64,000 nucleotides of DNA, taken from assembly GCA_026636295.1 (NCBI GenBank), contig CP089462.1, positions 806,001 to 870,000 on the forward strand. The letters are read 5' to 3'. The notes under the pieces were generated by a model. It was not told where the DNA came from. It saw only the letters and a program-made list of their open reading frames with translations, and did not search any database. This document shows positions 10,709-21,022 of this stretch, one piece after another. Source of the stretch: Medakamo hakoo. Its lineage: Eukaryota; Chlorophyta; Trebouxiophyceae; Coccomyxaceae. The translations under genes were made by a program, and so were the position numbers. Within the stretch, counting starts at the first letter, position 1; each line of letters starts with the position of its first letter.

Positions 10709-10955
10709 AGGAGAGGAGTGGGCAGTGTGTGGAGGGGTGGGCAGCGTGTGCAACATTGCTTTTGACCGACCAGTCTTTTCAAGCTCGGCCGCGGCGCGGG
10801 AACAGCGAGGCCCGGGGGCGTGAGTGAGGGGAGAGGGCCGGGCGCAGGCGTTAGGCGTCTCGCCATCCCACCTCCCCCCTCTCCCCTCGGCGCCCGTGCA
10901 CACCCCAGTCTCACCCAGAGCAACGCAACCTTCGCTCCTCCCGCTCAAAAAAACC

Positions 10956-12297
10956 ATGGCGACCCGCGTCCGCATGCAGGTACGTGGTGATGCGTGTCTA
11001 GTCGCGCCCGCTGAGCTGGACGGGAGGCTGTGGGACGGCCGTCGCCGCCGAGGCGCGGAGGCCGGAGAATCGCCTTGCCTACACCGGGCGCGCCCGGCTC
11101 CGCCGTCAAAAGGCCGGAAAGCTTCGTCCCTCGCGCGCCCTGCGCGCCCGTCCTCTACGCCCGCCCGCCCCCTCGGCCGGCCAGCCAGGACGTCAAGGCC
11201 CGCCCTTGGATGGGCGGAACCTCAATCCAAGGCTGCCCGCGTCCGCCGTGCGAAGGCCAACGCGACCCCAGCTCCACCCTTTTTTCTCGCGCGGCCCCGA
11301 TGGCTCACCCCCTCCCCCACACCCACGCCACAGGCCCCTGTCAACCAGGCTGCCGCCAAGGCTGCCAAGCCCGTCCTGGCCGCGCCCTCCAAGAAGATGG
11401 GCGCAGCCGCCGCCGCTGCGGTCATTTCTGCTGCGGCGCTGCTGGGCGCGGCTCAGCCCGCCGCCGCGGACGTCTCCGGCCTGACGAAATGCTCCGAGTC
11501 CAAGGCCTTTGCGACCCGCCAGAAGAAGGAGGTCAAGGCCCTGCAGAAGCGCCTGAAGCAGGTGTGTTGGGGGTGAGGGGTGAGGGGGTGGGGAGGCGCC
11601 AAAAAAACAGCGCATGGGCGCGCGGCGGTTGCGATAGGGTGAGGCTGCCTGCGCGTCCCCGCCACCAGCCGCCCAGGGCGCGGCACCCGCCCTCCGCACT
11701 GTCCCCACTGCGGGCTGGATGGGCCTGGCCGGCCAGCCGGGGAGGAAGGCATCCCACTAACGGCCTGCTTGTCCGGCCGCCCGCGCCGAGACGGGGGGAC
11801 ACCGCGGCCGTGTTTCGAGCAGAGGCGCCTCATCCTCTCCCCTCCCCTCCCCTCCCCTCTCCCCTCCCCTCTCCCCTCCTCCACCCTCCCACAGTACGAG
11901 GACGGCTCCGCCCCGGCCCTGGCCCTCCAGGCCACCATCGACCGCACCGAGAAGCGCTTCGCCAACTACGGCAAGGCCGGCCTGCTGTGCGGCACGGACG
12001 GCCTGCCCCACCTGATCGCCGACCCGGGCCTGGCGCTGCGCTACGGCCACGCGGGCGAGACGCTCATCCCGACGGTCGGCTTCCTGTACGTGGCCGGCTG
12101 GATCGGGTACGTCGGCCGCGAGTACCTGAACATCGTCGCCAAGTCTGCCAAGCCGACGGAGAAGGAGATCATCATCGACGTGCCGCTCGCGCTGTCGCTG
12201 GCGTGGAAGGGCGCGGCGTGGCCCGCGCGCGCGGTCGCGGAGCTGCGCAACGGCACCCTGCTGGAGAAGGACGAGAACATCACGGTCTCGCCCCGCT

Positions 12298-12299
<2 letters not shown>
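10956..12299 (+). CDS. PSAF: Photosystem I reaction centre subunit III, plastid precursor
   Basis: Exons 10956-10979, 11334-11561 and 11895-12299, 218 aa. PsaF lies on the lumen side of photosystem I, where it docks plastocyanin or cytochrome c6, and crosses the thylakoid membrane. The precursor has a short basic stroma-targeting part, then a hydrophobic Ala-rich lumen signal ending AAA|DVSGL, so the mature protein should start near Asp54 and be about 165 aa, as in other green algae. The plastocyanin-docking Lys-rich helix ([15 protein letters not shown]) is intact; the second intron lies just after it. The rest ([48 protein letters not shown]) is near-canonical. Intron 1 splits the transit peptide after eight residues. 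A (GT)36 microsatellite starts one base after the stop codon. Confidence 0.97.
10980..11333 (+). other. PSAF intron 1 (354 nt)
   Basis: Donor GTACGT, acceptor CACAG. GC-rich apart from one T6 run near 11280. I see no embedded gene. Confidence 0.75.
11562..11894 (+). other. PSAF intron 2 (333 nt)
   Basis: Donor GTGTGT, acceptor CACAG. It has an A7 run near 11600 and a long pyrimidine repeat before the acceptor. No embedded gene seen. Confidence 0.75.
11835..11880 (+). repeat. CCCCT-type pyrimidine repeat in PSAF intron 2
   Basis: About nine imperfect copies of CCCCT/CCCTCT form the polypyrimidine tract of the acceptor. On the opposite strand it is a G-rich repeat able to form G-quadruplexes. 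Confidence 0.8.

Positions 12300-12300
<1 letters not shown>

Positions 12301-12372
<72 letters not shown>
12301..12372. repeat. (GT)36 dinucleotide microsatellite
   Basis: 36 uninterrupted GT units begin one base after the PSAF stop codon and lie in the 3' flank shared with the convergent CTF18 gene. Reading frames through it only give Cys-Val repeats and are not genes. Such alternating purine-pyrimidine DNA readily adopts Z-DNA. Confidence 0.95.
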
Positions 12373-12375
<3 letters not shown>

Positions 12376-12564
12376 AGTGTTTGGTGTGTGAGCGTGCGTG
12401 CGCGCGTGCGTTTTCCGTGGCCGTGGCGCAAAAAAGAAAAGGGCGCGTGTGGGATGGGATGGCAGAGAACGGCGTGTTGCAAACAGAGGCACCCCAAGCC
12501 CCCCTCCCCCTGTCCTGCATCCATTTTTTTTCCGTCCCACGCGCTCTCACTCTCACGCATCGCT

Positions 12565-15500
12565 TCACAGCAAGTCCCGCCCCCGCACGGGGCGACGCAC
12601 AGCATTCGTGTACCCCTCGTGGAACTTGAACGCCGCGCGCGGGCGTGGGCGGCCGCCGGGCGTCGTGGTGGCGAGCGCAGCCGACCCAGGCGACGCGGCA
12701 GCTGCAGCGGCCGCCGCGGCCGCAGCGGCGCGTGCAGCCGCGGCCTTCGCCCCACCGCCCGCCGCCCGGGCTTGCAGCGCGTCCAGCCAGGTCGCGCCCC
12801 GGCCGGCCTTCTTGGTGGGCGGCGGTTTGACGGCGCCGCCGGCGTCGCCGCCCGCCGCCTCGCGCGCCCGGTCCGCGACGGTGAGGGGCAGCGACGCGCG
12901 GCGGGCCGACTGCACGCGCGGCGCGGGCGCGGGCGTCGTCGCGGGCGGCGCCGTCGTCGGTTGTTGGGGTTGCCTGGCCGCCCGCGCGGCGGCGGCGGCT
13001 TCCCGGCGCCGGATGTGTTCCCGCTCCACTTCCTGGGCGAGCAGGGCGCGGACAGGCTGGGGCGGGCCGGCGGTGGTGGAGGGCGGCGGGTGGCCGGCCG
13101 CGGATGCGGCCGCCCTCTGCCCACCCTGCTGCCGGGACGGCCACGCCGCCAGGTCATCGATGGGCGGCGACAGGGCCAGGCCGCCGTCCTCAGCAGTCCG
13201 AGACCGGTCAAAGGGCGGGTCTGCGCCCGGAGCGGGCCTGCCGGCCCACCGGCCCCCGCCGGACGCCGCCCCAAAACCGGCCGCTTCGGCGGCCGCGCGC
13301 CGCGCGGCCAGGACGGCCGCCGGCGCCTCGCCGCCTCCGCCGCCCACACCCCCGCCGGCCGGCCGGGGCGCGTACGTCAGGCCGTACGCGGCCAAAGACG
13401 ACACGGACGAAGCCAGGGCGTCCCGCTCCGAGGGCGTCAGCAGGTGCGGCGCGACAGGGCGGATGGCCGGGCGCGCGGCGCAGGCCAGCAGCGCGGGCAG
13501 GAGGTCGAGCGCTGCCACGCCGGGCGTGACGCCGGACCGGACGGCTGGCGCCAGCCCGCCCAGCCACGCCCGCAGCGTGGCCGCATTGGCCGCTCCCGCC
13601 CGGGCCGCGTCGGCGGCCAGCGTCGGCCACCCGCCCAGGCGCGGGCGATCGGGGCCGCCGGCCGCGGCGCGGAACGCGAGCGCGGGGCCGGGCGCAAAGC
13701 GCAGCAGCGAGTGGGCGGCGCCGCCGCCGCGCACGGCCCGGCCGACGAGGTGGTCGCCCTCCGACAGGGCGTCGCACGCGTCCGCCAGGCGCCGGGCCCG
13801 GCCTTCGGCCAGGCGCGCCGCGGGCAGGGCTTCGTGCAGCCCGCGGTAGACGAGGTCCGCGTCGCCAAAGTCGGCCACCGCCTCCCACAGCGCCGCGGTG
13901 TCGGAGGGCGGGGGCGCGCCCGTCGTGGCGGCCGGGCCGGCCGGCCGCGCGCCCGCCCGCCCCTTGCGGGAGGACTGGAGCAGGGCGCCCCACACCTCAA
14001 ACGCCGACGCGCGCGCGTCTTTCACACCAGCCCGCGCCGCCGCGGCCGCCGCGTCCGTGATGGTGCCGCCCGGGCCCGCTTTGCGGGCCAGGAGTTGGAG
14101 CGCGTGCAGCGACGACCGGGCGTCGCCGCCGGCGGCGGTGACAATGCGGGACAGGGCCCGGCGCTCGGCCCTCACGCCTTCGGCCGCGCAGACGGCCTGG
14201 AGGCGGGCGATCAGGCGGTCGGGCGGCGGCGGGCGGACGGTGAGGACGAGGGCGGCGGAGCGCAGGGGGCGCAGCGCCGGCGCGTACGCGTCGTTGGCGA
14301 TGGCGATGATGGGCCGGGCCAGGCGTGGCAGGGCGGACGCGGGCGGGAGGGCGGACGACGGGTGCGCGGCGGCCCCACCGCCCGCCCTTGCTTTCGTGCG
14401 CCGCGCGGCCGGGCGGCGGGCGGCGGGCGCGCGCGCCGCGCCCGGCGAGCCGCCCTCGCCCTCGCTGTCGGACGAGGCGGCAGCGGGGCGCCCGCCTCCT
14501 TCAGCGCCGCCACCGCCGGCCTTGTGCCTGCCTCCTCCGCCACCACCGCTGCCACCGCCCGCACCGGCCGCGATCCTCAGCAGCGCCGCGACGGCCGACC
14601 GCCCCTCCGGCCCGCCCGCCGCGCCGTCCACCTCGTCCACGATCACGCACACGGGCCGTGGAGCGGACCGGGCGCTGTGCGGACGACCGGCAGACGAGCA
14701 CGACGGCGGCGTCGGCCCGGGCGCGGCCCGGTCGACGATGCAGCCCATCTCGACGGCGTCGCGCACGCGGGACGCGAGCGCGGCCGCGCTGCGTTCGTCC
14801 GAGGCGTTGATTTCCGCCGCCCGGTACCCGCAGTGCGCGGCGGCGATGTGGGCCAGGGTGGTCTTGCCCAAGCCGGGCGGGCCCGTCAGCAGCAGGATCT
14901 TTTGTGGCGGCCGGGTGTCCGGGCGGCGGGAGGTCGGAGGGTGGGCGGGCGCGGGCGCGCCCAGGCGCGCGCGGGCGGCCGGCGCCGAGCCTCCACCGTT
15001 CCCAAACACCGTCTCCCGCCATCCGCCCAGCCAGCGCAGGACGGCCCGGTTGGTGGCTTCGTCCGACAGCAGGTCCGTGTAGCTCAGGGGCGCGTGGCGG
15101 TCGGCCCACAGGGCGGCCGGGCCGGAGCGGCGGGACGAGGCGACGCCGCCACCAAAGGCCGGCGCGGCGGCGGCGGCGGTGGTGGAGAGCGCGGCGCCGG
15201 CGCCGGCCCCGCCCGCCTCGGCCCTGGCGCGCGCCGCTTCCGCGGCTTCGGACACGGCGATCGCAGTGTCCAAAGCCACCCGGTCCGCTTCCTCTTGCAG
15301 GTCTTCCATGGGCGTCGCGAGGAGCGAGCGCGTGCGGCGGCGGGCCGAGAGCAGCCCTGCCACCGTCAGCACGCCGCCCGAGGCCGCGGGGCCCGTCCCG
15401 GCTTCACCGCCGCGGTTGGGTGGGGGGGCTAGGGCGCAGTACACCCGGTCGCCCGTGCAGGACGTGACGGGTAAGGCGTCGCCGGCGATGTCGCCCGCGG

Positions 15501-16002
15501 CCCGGCGAGGGAGTGGAGGCGGCGGGCGCGGTGGGTCGTCATCGTCGGACGACGAGCCGTCTTCTGTCGGTTCGTCGTCGTCGTCTTCCACTTCCACCGC
15601 GTCCTCGTCTGGCCGAGAGCGCTTCGCAGCGGCGGTAGGGGAGGCGGCACCGCCCGGACGCTTGAGGGCCGGGAGTTGGGAGGACGGGCGTGGAGCTGTG
15701 GGGTGTGTTTTTTTCGTTTTTTCGAGGAGCGCATGCATGTGAGTTTGAGGGAAAGAGGGATGTGGGCACGGCTTTCTTCCAGTCAGGTCACACCATTAGC
15801 TCAAGCCCGAGTCACGAGGGAGGCTTGGCAGGCGTTGCGAGCGCTGGGACGTCGTCCTGGTTGCCGTCGCCTTTCGCATCAAGAAAAACTTGCGCCGCAT
15901 AAGGCGCATACGAAAGAAATAAAACGCACCCTCGTTCTCCACGTCCGCTTCATCCTCCCGCCAGTCGCCCTCCATGTCCAGCAGGCCGTCCAGATCGTCC
16001 AT
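12565..16002 (-). CDS. CTF18: Alternative clamp-loader large subunit CTF18
   Basis: Exons 16002-15930 and 15695-12565, 1,067 aa. CTF18 replaces RFC1 in a clamp loader with RFC2-5 (plus DCC1-CTF8) that loads PCNA on the leading strand and supports sister-chromatid cohesion and checkpoint signalling in the nucleus. Exon 1 encodes an acidic start (MDDLDGLLD...DVENE). The join ENE|APRPS preserves phase. The AAA+ core has LWADRHAPLSYTDLLSDE, Walker A TGPPGLGKTTLA, NASDERS and Walker B VCVIVDEVDGA, followed by the collar. The last residues (KFHEGYTNAVRRPV) are the CTF18-specific tail that contacts CTF8/DCC1. Long Gly/Ser/Pro insertions separate Walker B from the sensor region. Donor G|GTGCGT. The start codon is 195 bp from that of the divergent eIF4B-like gene. 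Confidence 0.92.
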
Positions 16003-16196
16003 GGTTTGTGGGAGAGGGGATTGGGGTGAGGCGTGTGCTGTGTGGGGAAGGAGTGAGCCGCGGCCGCTTCGCGCGGCCCGCGCGTTTTCGAGAAGTGAGG
16101 CAAGCGAGACGGGCCGGGAGTGTTAGACCCACCAAAAAAACGTCCGACAACGACACCACCCGACCCAAACCACCTCCACACCACCCCCCAACAGCA
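16003..16196. promoter_or_regulatory. Divergent promoter, CTF18 / eIF4B-like
   Basis: 194 bp between two start codons on opposite strands, less GC-rich to the right with an A7 run near 16134. A shared core promoter is inferred; no element is recognisable. Confidence 0.45.
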
Positions 16197-17162
16197 ATGG
16201 CCGACGCCGCCGCCGACGCGCCCGCAGCTCCGGCTGGCCGCCCGCGCCTCGTCCTCAAACCCCGCGACGACAGCGCGGCAGCCAAGCTCGCCGCGGAGCG
16301 GGCTGCGACCGCCAAAGCCTCGCCCTTTGGCGCGGCCCGCCCACGGGAAGCCATTCTAGCTGATCGCTTGGGCAAAAGCGAGAAGGATGTCGTCGCTGAG
16401 GAGGCGGCCAAAGACAAGCTGCACGTGCGTATTGTAGGACGTGGTGGCGGGTGGCGGAACGAAGGCATGGAGGAGGCACGGCGGCCCCTCGCATGCCGTC
16501 GAGCGGAGTGTTGCGGGACGGCGCCAGCTCGCCACCGTGGGGTTTTCCGGCCATGCGCACATTTAGATGGAAAGCAAATTGCTCTGAGTACCTGTCGACG
16601 CAGTCTGACGGTGTTTAGAGCGCGTCTGCCCACCCCCGCGCGCTCAGGACCCCAACTCCGCCTCCTACCTGGCCAGCTCGTGACGACTCAGGCATCCCCC
16701 CTCCCCCCCCTAAAAAAACACACACTCCCACCACGACAGCTCCGCCTGGATAAAGACCAACGCATCGCCCTGGAAGAAGCCGACGCGGCTGTGGAAGAAG
16801 CCAAAGCTGATTTAAAAGCGGCAGAGGGCGAGGGCGGCGATGAGGGCGCGCTGGCCGAGGCGAAGGCCAAAGTTGCGGACGCAGAAAAGAAACGTGCGGC
16901 TTTAGATGAAGAGTTTACTGCGGCTGCTTTGGCGCGGGCGAAAGCAGGGGACGCACCCCGTCCGAGCGAGCGGCGGCGGGCGCTGGACGAGGCCGAGTAT
17001 GGTGGGGCGTACGGCGGCGGCGGGGGCGGCGGCCACGGCGGCGGCGGGCACCACCACCAGCACCACGACCGCGAGCGGGGCGGCGAGCCCCGCCGGGACA
17101 GCCTGGAGTACGCGAATTTCGGGGGGCGCGGCGGGGGTGGGGGTGGGGGTGGGGGGTACTGA
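16197..17162 (+). CDS. eIF4B/eIF4H-like RNA-binding accessory protein
   Basis: Exons 16197-16424 and 16740-17162, 216 aa. The N-terminal third has two short motifs typical of eIF4B-type factors, RPRLVLKPR and SPFGAARPREAIL, which in those proteins lie in the RNA- and eIF-binding part. Exon 2 encodes a charged helical segment rich in Ala/Glu/Lys (about residues 80-145, probable coiled coil), then a Gly-rich tail with a His cluster and RGG-like ends ([13 protein letters not shown]). No RRM domain is present, so it is shorter than eIF4B (about 500 aa). A role in translation initiation through eIF4A/eIF4F is inferred from motifs only; another Gly-rich RNA-binding protein carrying the same SPFG-ARPRE motif is possible. 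Intron donor GTGCGT. Head-to-head with CTF18. Confidence 0.6.
   Translation: MADAAADAPAAPAGRPRLVLKPRDDSAAAKLAAERAATAKASPFGAARPREAILADRLGKSEKDVVAEEAAKDKLHVRIVGRGGGWRNEGMEEARRPLACRRAECCGTAPARHRGVFRPCAHLDGKQIALSTCRRSLTVFRARLPTPARSGPQLRLLPGQLVTTQASPLPPLKKHTLPPRQLRLDKDQRIALEEADAAVEEAKADLKAAEGEGGDEGALAEAKAKVADAEKKRAALDEEFTAAALARAKAGDAPRPSERRRALDEAEYGGAYGGGGGGGHGGGGHHHQHHDRERGGEPRRDSLEYANFGGRGGGGGGGGGY
16425..16739 (+). other. Intron of the eIF4B-like gene (315 nt)
   Basis: Donor GTGCGT, acceptor GACAG, with an A7 run near 16713 close to the acceptor. No embedded gene seen. Confidence 0.7.
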
Positions 17163-17439
17163 GCGCGGAGGGGCTTGAAGAAGGAGGGAGGGTGCGTGTG
17201 CGTGTGCGTGTGTGTGCGTGTGTGACGCGCCCCTTGCCGGCCCTTGGCTCGAATGGTTGAGCGATGGAAGGGATGGGAGACAAAACGGCGCACCCGCGCG
17301 CCGCGCGCGTCACAACTCCATTTTCCCGCGCCCGCCCGCCCTCACCACGGGCACCGCACCATCCCTCCCTGCTCGACGACGTGCTGCACAACTCCTACCT
17401 CCCAACCGCGCATTGGGAGGCCAGCTTCAGCTCCAGGAA

Positions 17440-18776
17440 ATGACCGCAGCGATGCCGTCGACCAACGCATCGGCGTCGCCCCTGTCCCCGGCGCTGCGCC
17501 GCACCTTGGCCCTCGCCTACGGTACCGCCGGCATCTACGCCGCCTACCTCACCCAGGGCCTGGTCCAAGAAAAGCTGGCCACGCGGCGGTATGGCGCGCG
17601 CGGCGACCGGTTTCCTGGGTTGGACGCCCTGCACGGCGTCCAGGTAAGGGGTGGGGGTGGGGGTGTGTGTGGGAGGGGAGGGCCGCCTTTCACAGGGGTG
17701 AGGCCGTGTTTTGAGGGGGGGAGGGGACCCTCACCTCCAGCAGCAGCCAAAAAAAAAAAAAAAACACTCACCACCACACCCATCCTCAACTCCAGGCCAT
17801 CGCCTGCTTCTTCTGGGCGGTCGCCTTGTTAGGCGCGGAGGCGGGCGTCCAAAAGCTGAAAGCGTGGTGGAGCGGGCGCCGGGCAGGTGGCGGTCGGCGC
17901 CGGTCCCCCCGGTCCGCATCCGCGCCCGCCCCACCTCCCCGCCCCCCGCCCTCCGCCTACTGGCGCGCCGGCGCCTCCAACGCGCTCGGCCCCGCCCTGG
18001 GCTACCTCGCCCTCGCCAACATCTCGTACCCGGCCCAGGTCCTGGCCAAGAGCGCGAAAGTGCTGCCGGTGATGGCAGTGGGGACGCTCCTGGGCGGCGC
18101 GGCCTACTCGGCCTTTGAGTACGGCTGCGCGGCCGCCATCGGTGGCGGGGTCGGGCTCTTTGCCCTGGCCACCTCCGCCGCTAAAAAGGGGGGGCACGGC
18201 GGCCCGGGCGGCGGACGCGGTGGTTCGCTGGCGTCCCCCAACGCCCCGCTCGGCTACGCGCTGTGCCTGGCCAACCTCGTCCTCGACGGGTACACCAACG
18301 CGGCCCAGGACGCCATCAACCGCCGCTGGCCGGGCGGGGCGACCGCCCTGTGGACCATGGCCTGGATGAACGCGTGGTGTGGGGCGTACAACGCGGCGTA
18401 CCTGGCGCTCACCGGCGCGGGCGGCCGCCTCGCCGCCTTTTGCTCCGCCCACCCGGCCGCCGCCGCGGACGTCGCGCTGTTCTGCGCCTGCGGCGCCGCC
18501 GGCCAGCTCTTCATCTTCTTCTTGATCCGGCGGTTTGGGTCCACGACCAACGCCCTGGTCACCACCACCCGCAAATTCTTCAACATCCTGCTGTCCGTCG
18601 CGTGGCTGGGCCACCCGCTGAACCGGGGGCAGTGGGCGGGCGTCGCGAGCGTGTTTGGCGGCCTGCTGGCCAGCGCGGTGGCGAAAGGGAACAAGCACAA
18701 GGCACACGGGCCTGGTGGCAGCGGTGTGCGCGGCTCGGCGCGGGCGGCGTCCACGCGGAGGGCGAAGGCGGCGTGA
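17440..18776 (+). CDS. UDP-galactose/UDP-glucose transporter-type nucleotide-sugar transporter (SLC35B1 class)
   Basis: Exons 17440-17643 and 17796-18776, 394 aa. It belongs to the drug/metabolite transporter fold (UAA family), which exchanges UDP-sugars for UMP across ER or Golgi membranes. About ten hydrophobic segments are visible. Diagnostic family blocks are YAAYLTQGLVQEKL at the start, ALGYLALANISYPAQVLAKSAKVLPVMA, LVLDGYTNAAQD and LVTTTRKFFNILLSV. After the second helix is a basic/Pro insertion (about residues 88-110) missing from relatives. The C-terminus ends with Lys/Gly/Ser residues and could carry an ER-retrieval signal, but no clean KKxx is present. The intron carries an A16 run just before the acceptor. 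It is followed on the same strand by an unknown membrane protein and a Golgi-type glycosyltransferase. Confidence 0.87.
17749..17764 (+). repeat. A16 run inside intron
   Basis: Sixteen A residues about 30 bp upstream of the acceptor of the UDP-sugar transporter intron. It is the longest A/T homopolymer seen in the window. Confidence 0.9.
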
Positions 18777-18939
18777 GAGAGAGAGAGAGGGGGCGCCGAC
18801 TCCACTTGTGATCCAGGCACGACGCATGAACAGAGGGCGCGGGTTGAGGTTTCCGGTCACAGCGCGGTTGAAAGACAACACAGGAGAGGAAAGGCGCGTT
18901 GCGGCCCGCCGCCAGCGGCCTCTCTTCTGTACCACACAA

Positions 18940-20481
18940 ATGGCCGCCTCACGCGCCATCGCCGCCGGCCTGGCCGCCTCTGGCTCCTTCGCCGCCGCCG
19001 GCCTGGCGCTCCAACTCGCTCGCGACAGCGGGGATGCGCTTTCGCCGCCATCCAAAACCTTGTCGCCGCTCCTGGAATCGGTGGGCCTGGCCCTGGCCCG
19101 GTGCCAGAGCGCGCTGAGTGGGACGTCAACGACGGCGCCCGGCTGGCAGTTGGAGGGCGTGGTGTGTTAATTGAGATGGGCGGTGGTCGCCTTTTTTTCC
19201 GTCGGCGCGAGCGCGCGGGGAGCATTGGGGAGACGGACAGGCGACCGACCCACCTGCGCCATCCCTTCCATCTCCGTCCGGCTCCTCACCCATGCCCGCC
19301 CCAAAACAACGCAACAGTCCCCGGCCGTCCAGGCCCTCCTCGACGCCCGGCCCTGGCCCCTGGCTAAATGGACGCCCGCCTTCATCTGGGCGAAACAGTT
19401 GCGTTTTCTGTGGGTGGTGGCGGGCGGGCGGGGGTGCCGCGCGCGCGGCGCGCTGTCCATCCCCCACCCCCACCCAACACTCACGCCCATCCCCACCACT
19501 CCCCACCGCCTCTCGCCCACGCACAGCACCGGCATCCAGTTTGCCATGCTGGTCAACGAGTACTTCAACCAGGTCCAGGAAGTGGAGGACGCCGCGCACG
19601 CGGCGGGCGCCGGCCGCCCGGAGTGGCCGCCGTTTTGGGAGTGGGCCCGCTTCCGTCCGGGCGTGGCGCTCGCCTCCGTCATCGCCGCCCAGGAGCTGGC
19701 GATCAAGCTGCTGAAGCACGGCGTGGAGGACGTGCTGTCTACGGAGCTGCCCGCACACACGATGGCCCCCATGCTGTCCAACCCGGCGTCCGCGATCGCG
19801 GCGGCCGCGCGGCGGTGGGCGGGCGGCCGGTCGGTGGCCGCGGCCTGGGGCCTCGCCGAAGCCGCCGGGGCCGCGTCCCTGGCGTCCGCCTGGCTGTACG
19901 GCGTGTGCGACTTGGTCGTGTCCGCGGCTGTGGAGGCGGGCAAAGCCCTGTACGCGGCCTGGCAGGCCGGCCGGTTGGGCGGGCCGGGCGTCGGCGGGGA
20001 GGGCGGCGGCCCCGTCGCCCGCTTTTTGACCACCGCCGCGGACGTCGCCGCCCGCGCCGCGCCCGCCGTCCTGCCGCTCCTCACCATCGGCGGGACGGCG
20101 TCTTCCGGCCCCGTCCCGCTCATTGCGCTGGCCGGCGTCGCCGCCGCCGGCGCGGGCGCCACCCTGCACGCCGTCCTCGACCCGGCTGCCTGGGCCGCGC
20201 TCACCCGGTCCGTCCGCGGCCAGGCCCTGCGCTGCGCGACCGCGCTGGCCTGGGGCACGGCCGGCTCCTCCCTCGTCTCCCTGGTCCGCCCCGAATGGGC
20301 GGCCTGGGCGTACACCGTCGCCCAGCTGGCGTCGTGGCACGTGCTGGTCGGGCCCGCGCTGGCGCACCAGGCGGAGCACGGCCGGACGAGCCGGCCCCTG
20401 TGGCTGGCGGCCGGCGTGGCGGCGGCGGCGGTCGGCGTGCTGCACAGCTTTGGGAAGGGTGGGGCGGCCGTGTCGGCGTGA
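18940..20481 (+). CDS. Unrecognised multi-pass membrane protein
   Basis: Exons 18940-19161, 19318-19409 and 19527-20481, 422 aa; donors GTGTGT and GTGGGT. I do not recognise the family. The N-terminus (MAASRAIAAGLAASGSF) is a hydrophobic, Ala-rich segment lacking acidic residues, and could be a signal anchor or organelle-targeting peptide. Exon 2 holds an aromatic block (PWPLAKWTPAFIWAKQ). Exon 3 has an acidic soluble stretch with Trp repeats (PEWPPFWEWARF) and then five or six hydrophobic Ala/Leu/Val segments of 18-25 residues. No catalytic motif is seen. The exon joins are supported by phase and by open frame only, since there is no family alignment to test them. The GC3-rich codon use and length argue that it is a real gene. 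Its neighbours handle UDP-sugars and glycosyl transfer, but a shared role is only suggested by position. Confidence 0.6.
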
Positions 20482-21022
20482 GAGGGCAGGGGTTGTAGGA
20501 GGGGGTGAGGGGAGCCCTTCCTCCCGCCCGCCCGTGCCGGCGGGACGGGCGTGGACGACGGGGAGAGAGAGGGAGGCGGAGGGGGTGTGTTGCACACAAC
20601 CAACACCCCCCCCTATAGTGGGGTGTTAATTCTTCCTCGAGAGAGGCGGAGGTCGTCCGCGCGCGCACTCCCTCGTCCTTCCTGTCTCCTTCCCTCCCTC
20701 GCGCCTGCGTGCGCGTCGGGTGAGAGAGTGCAGCGCACCCCCCTGAGCTCCGTGTGCGGGTGCGTCTGGAACGCGGGGCGAGCGGCTTCACTCGCGTTGC
20801 GCGCGCTCGCGCATTTCTGGCCGCTGCTGCAGCGCTTGCCAACCCGCCGCCTGGACACCCTGGCAGGCCGTCGATTGCCGCCCATTATCTCACTCGCAGC
20901 ATCTACCAGATCCACATCACGCACTGACGTCCTCAACCCCCCCTCAAAACACCGGCTCCCAGGCTCGCCCGCCGAAAGCGCGCCAGCGCTCGTCCGCGCG
21001 CGTTTCTCGCCCAACAACAAAA
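20482..21022. other. Intergenic region upstream of the GT34 gene
   Basis: 541 bp. It starts with G-rich 3' flank of the upstream gene, then an 8-bp inverted repeat (20602-20609 with 20620-20627), pyrimidine-rich DNA, and a TGACGTC palindrome (CRE/bZIP-type core) near 20925, about 100 bp before the GT34 start codon. No gene is supported in it. Confidence 0.55.

Noticed and set aside
12301-15432. 1,043-codon + strand frame starting in the GT repeat
   Set aside because: It is antisense to CTF18. High GC suppresses stop codons on all frames; the product is Arg/Gly/Pro low-complexity with no domain, while the minus frame has a complete clamp loader.
17875-17962. Unspliced intron in the UDP-sugar transporter (basic/Pro insertion)
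   Set aside because: There is a GGCAG|GTGGCG donor-like site but no AG acceptor before the conserved frame resumes, so it is kept as a coding insertion.
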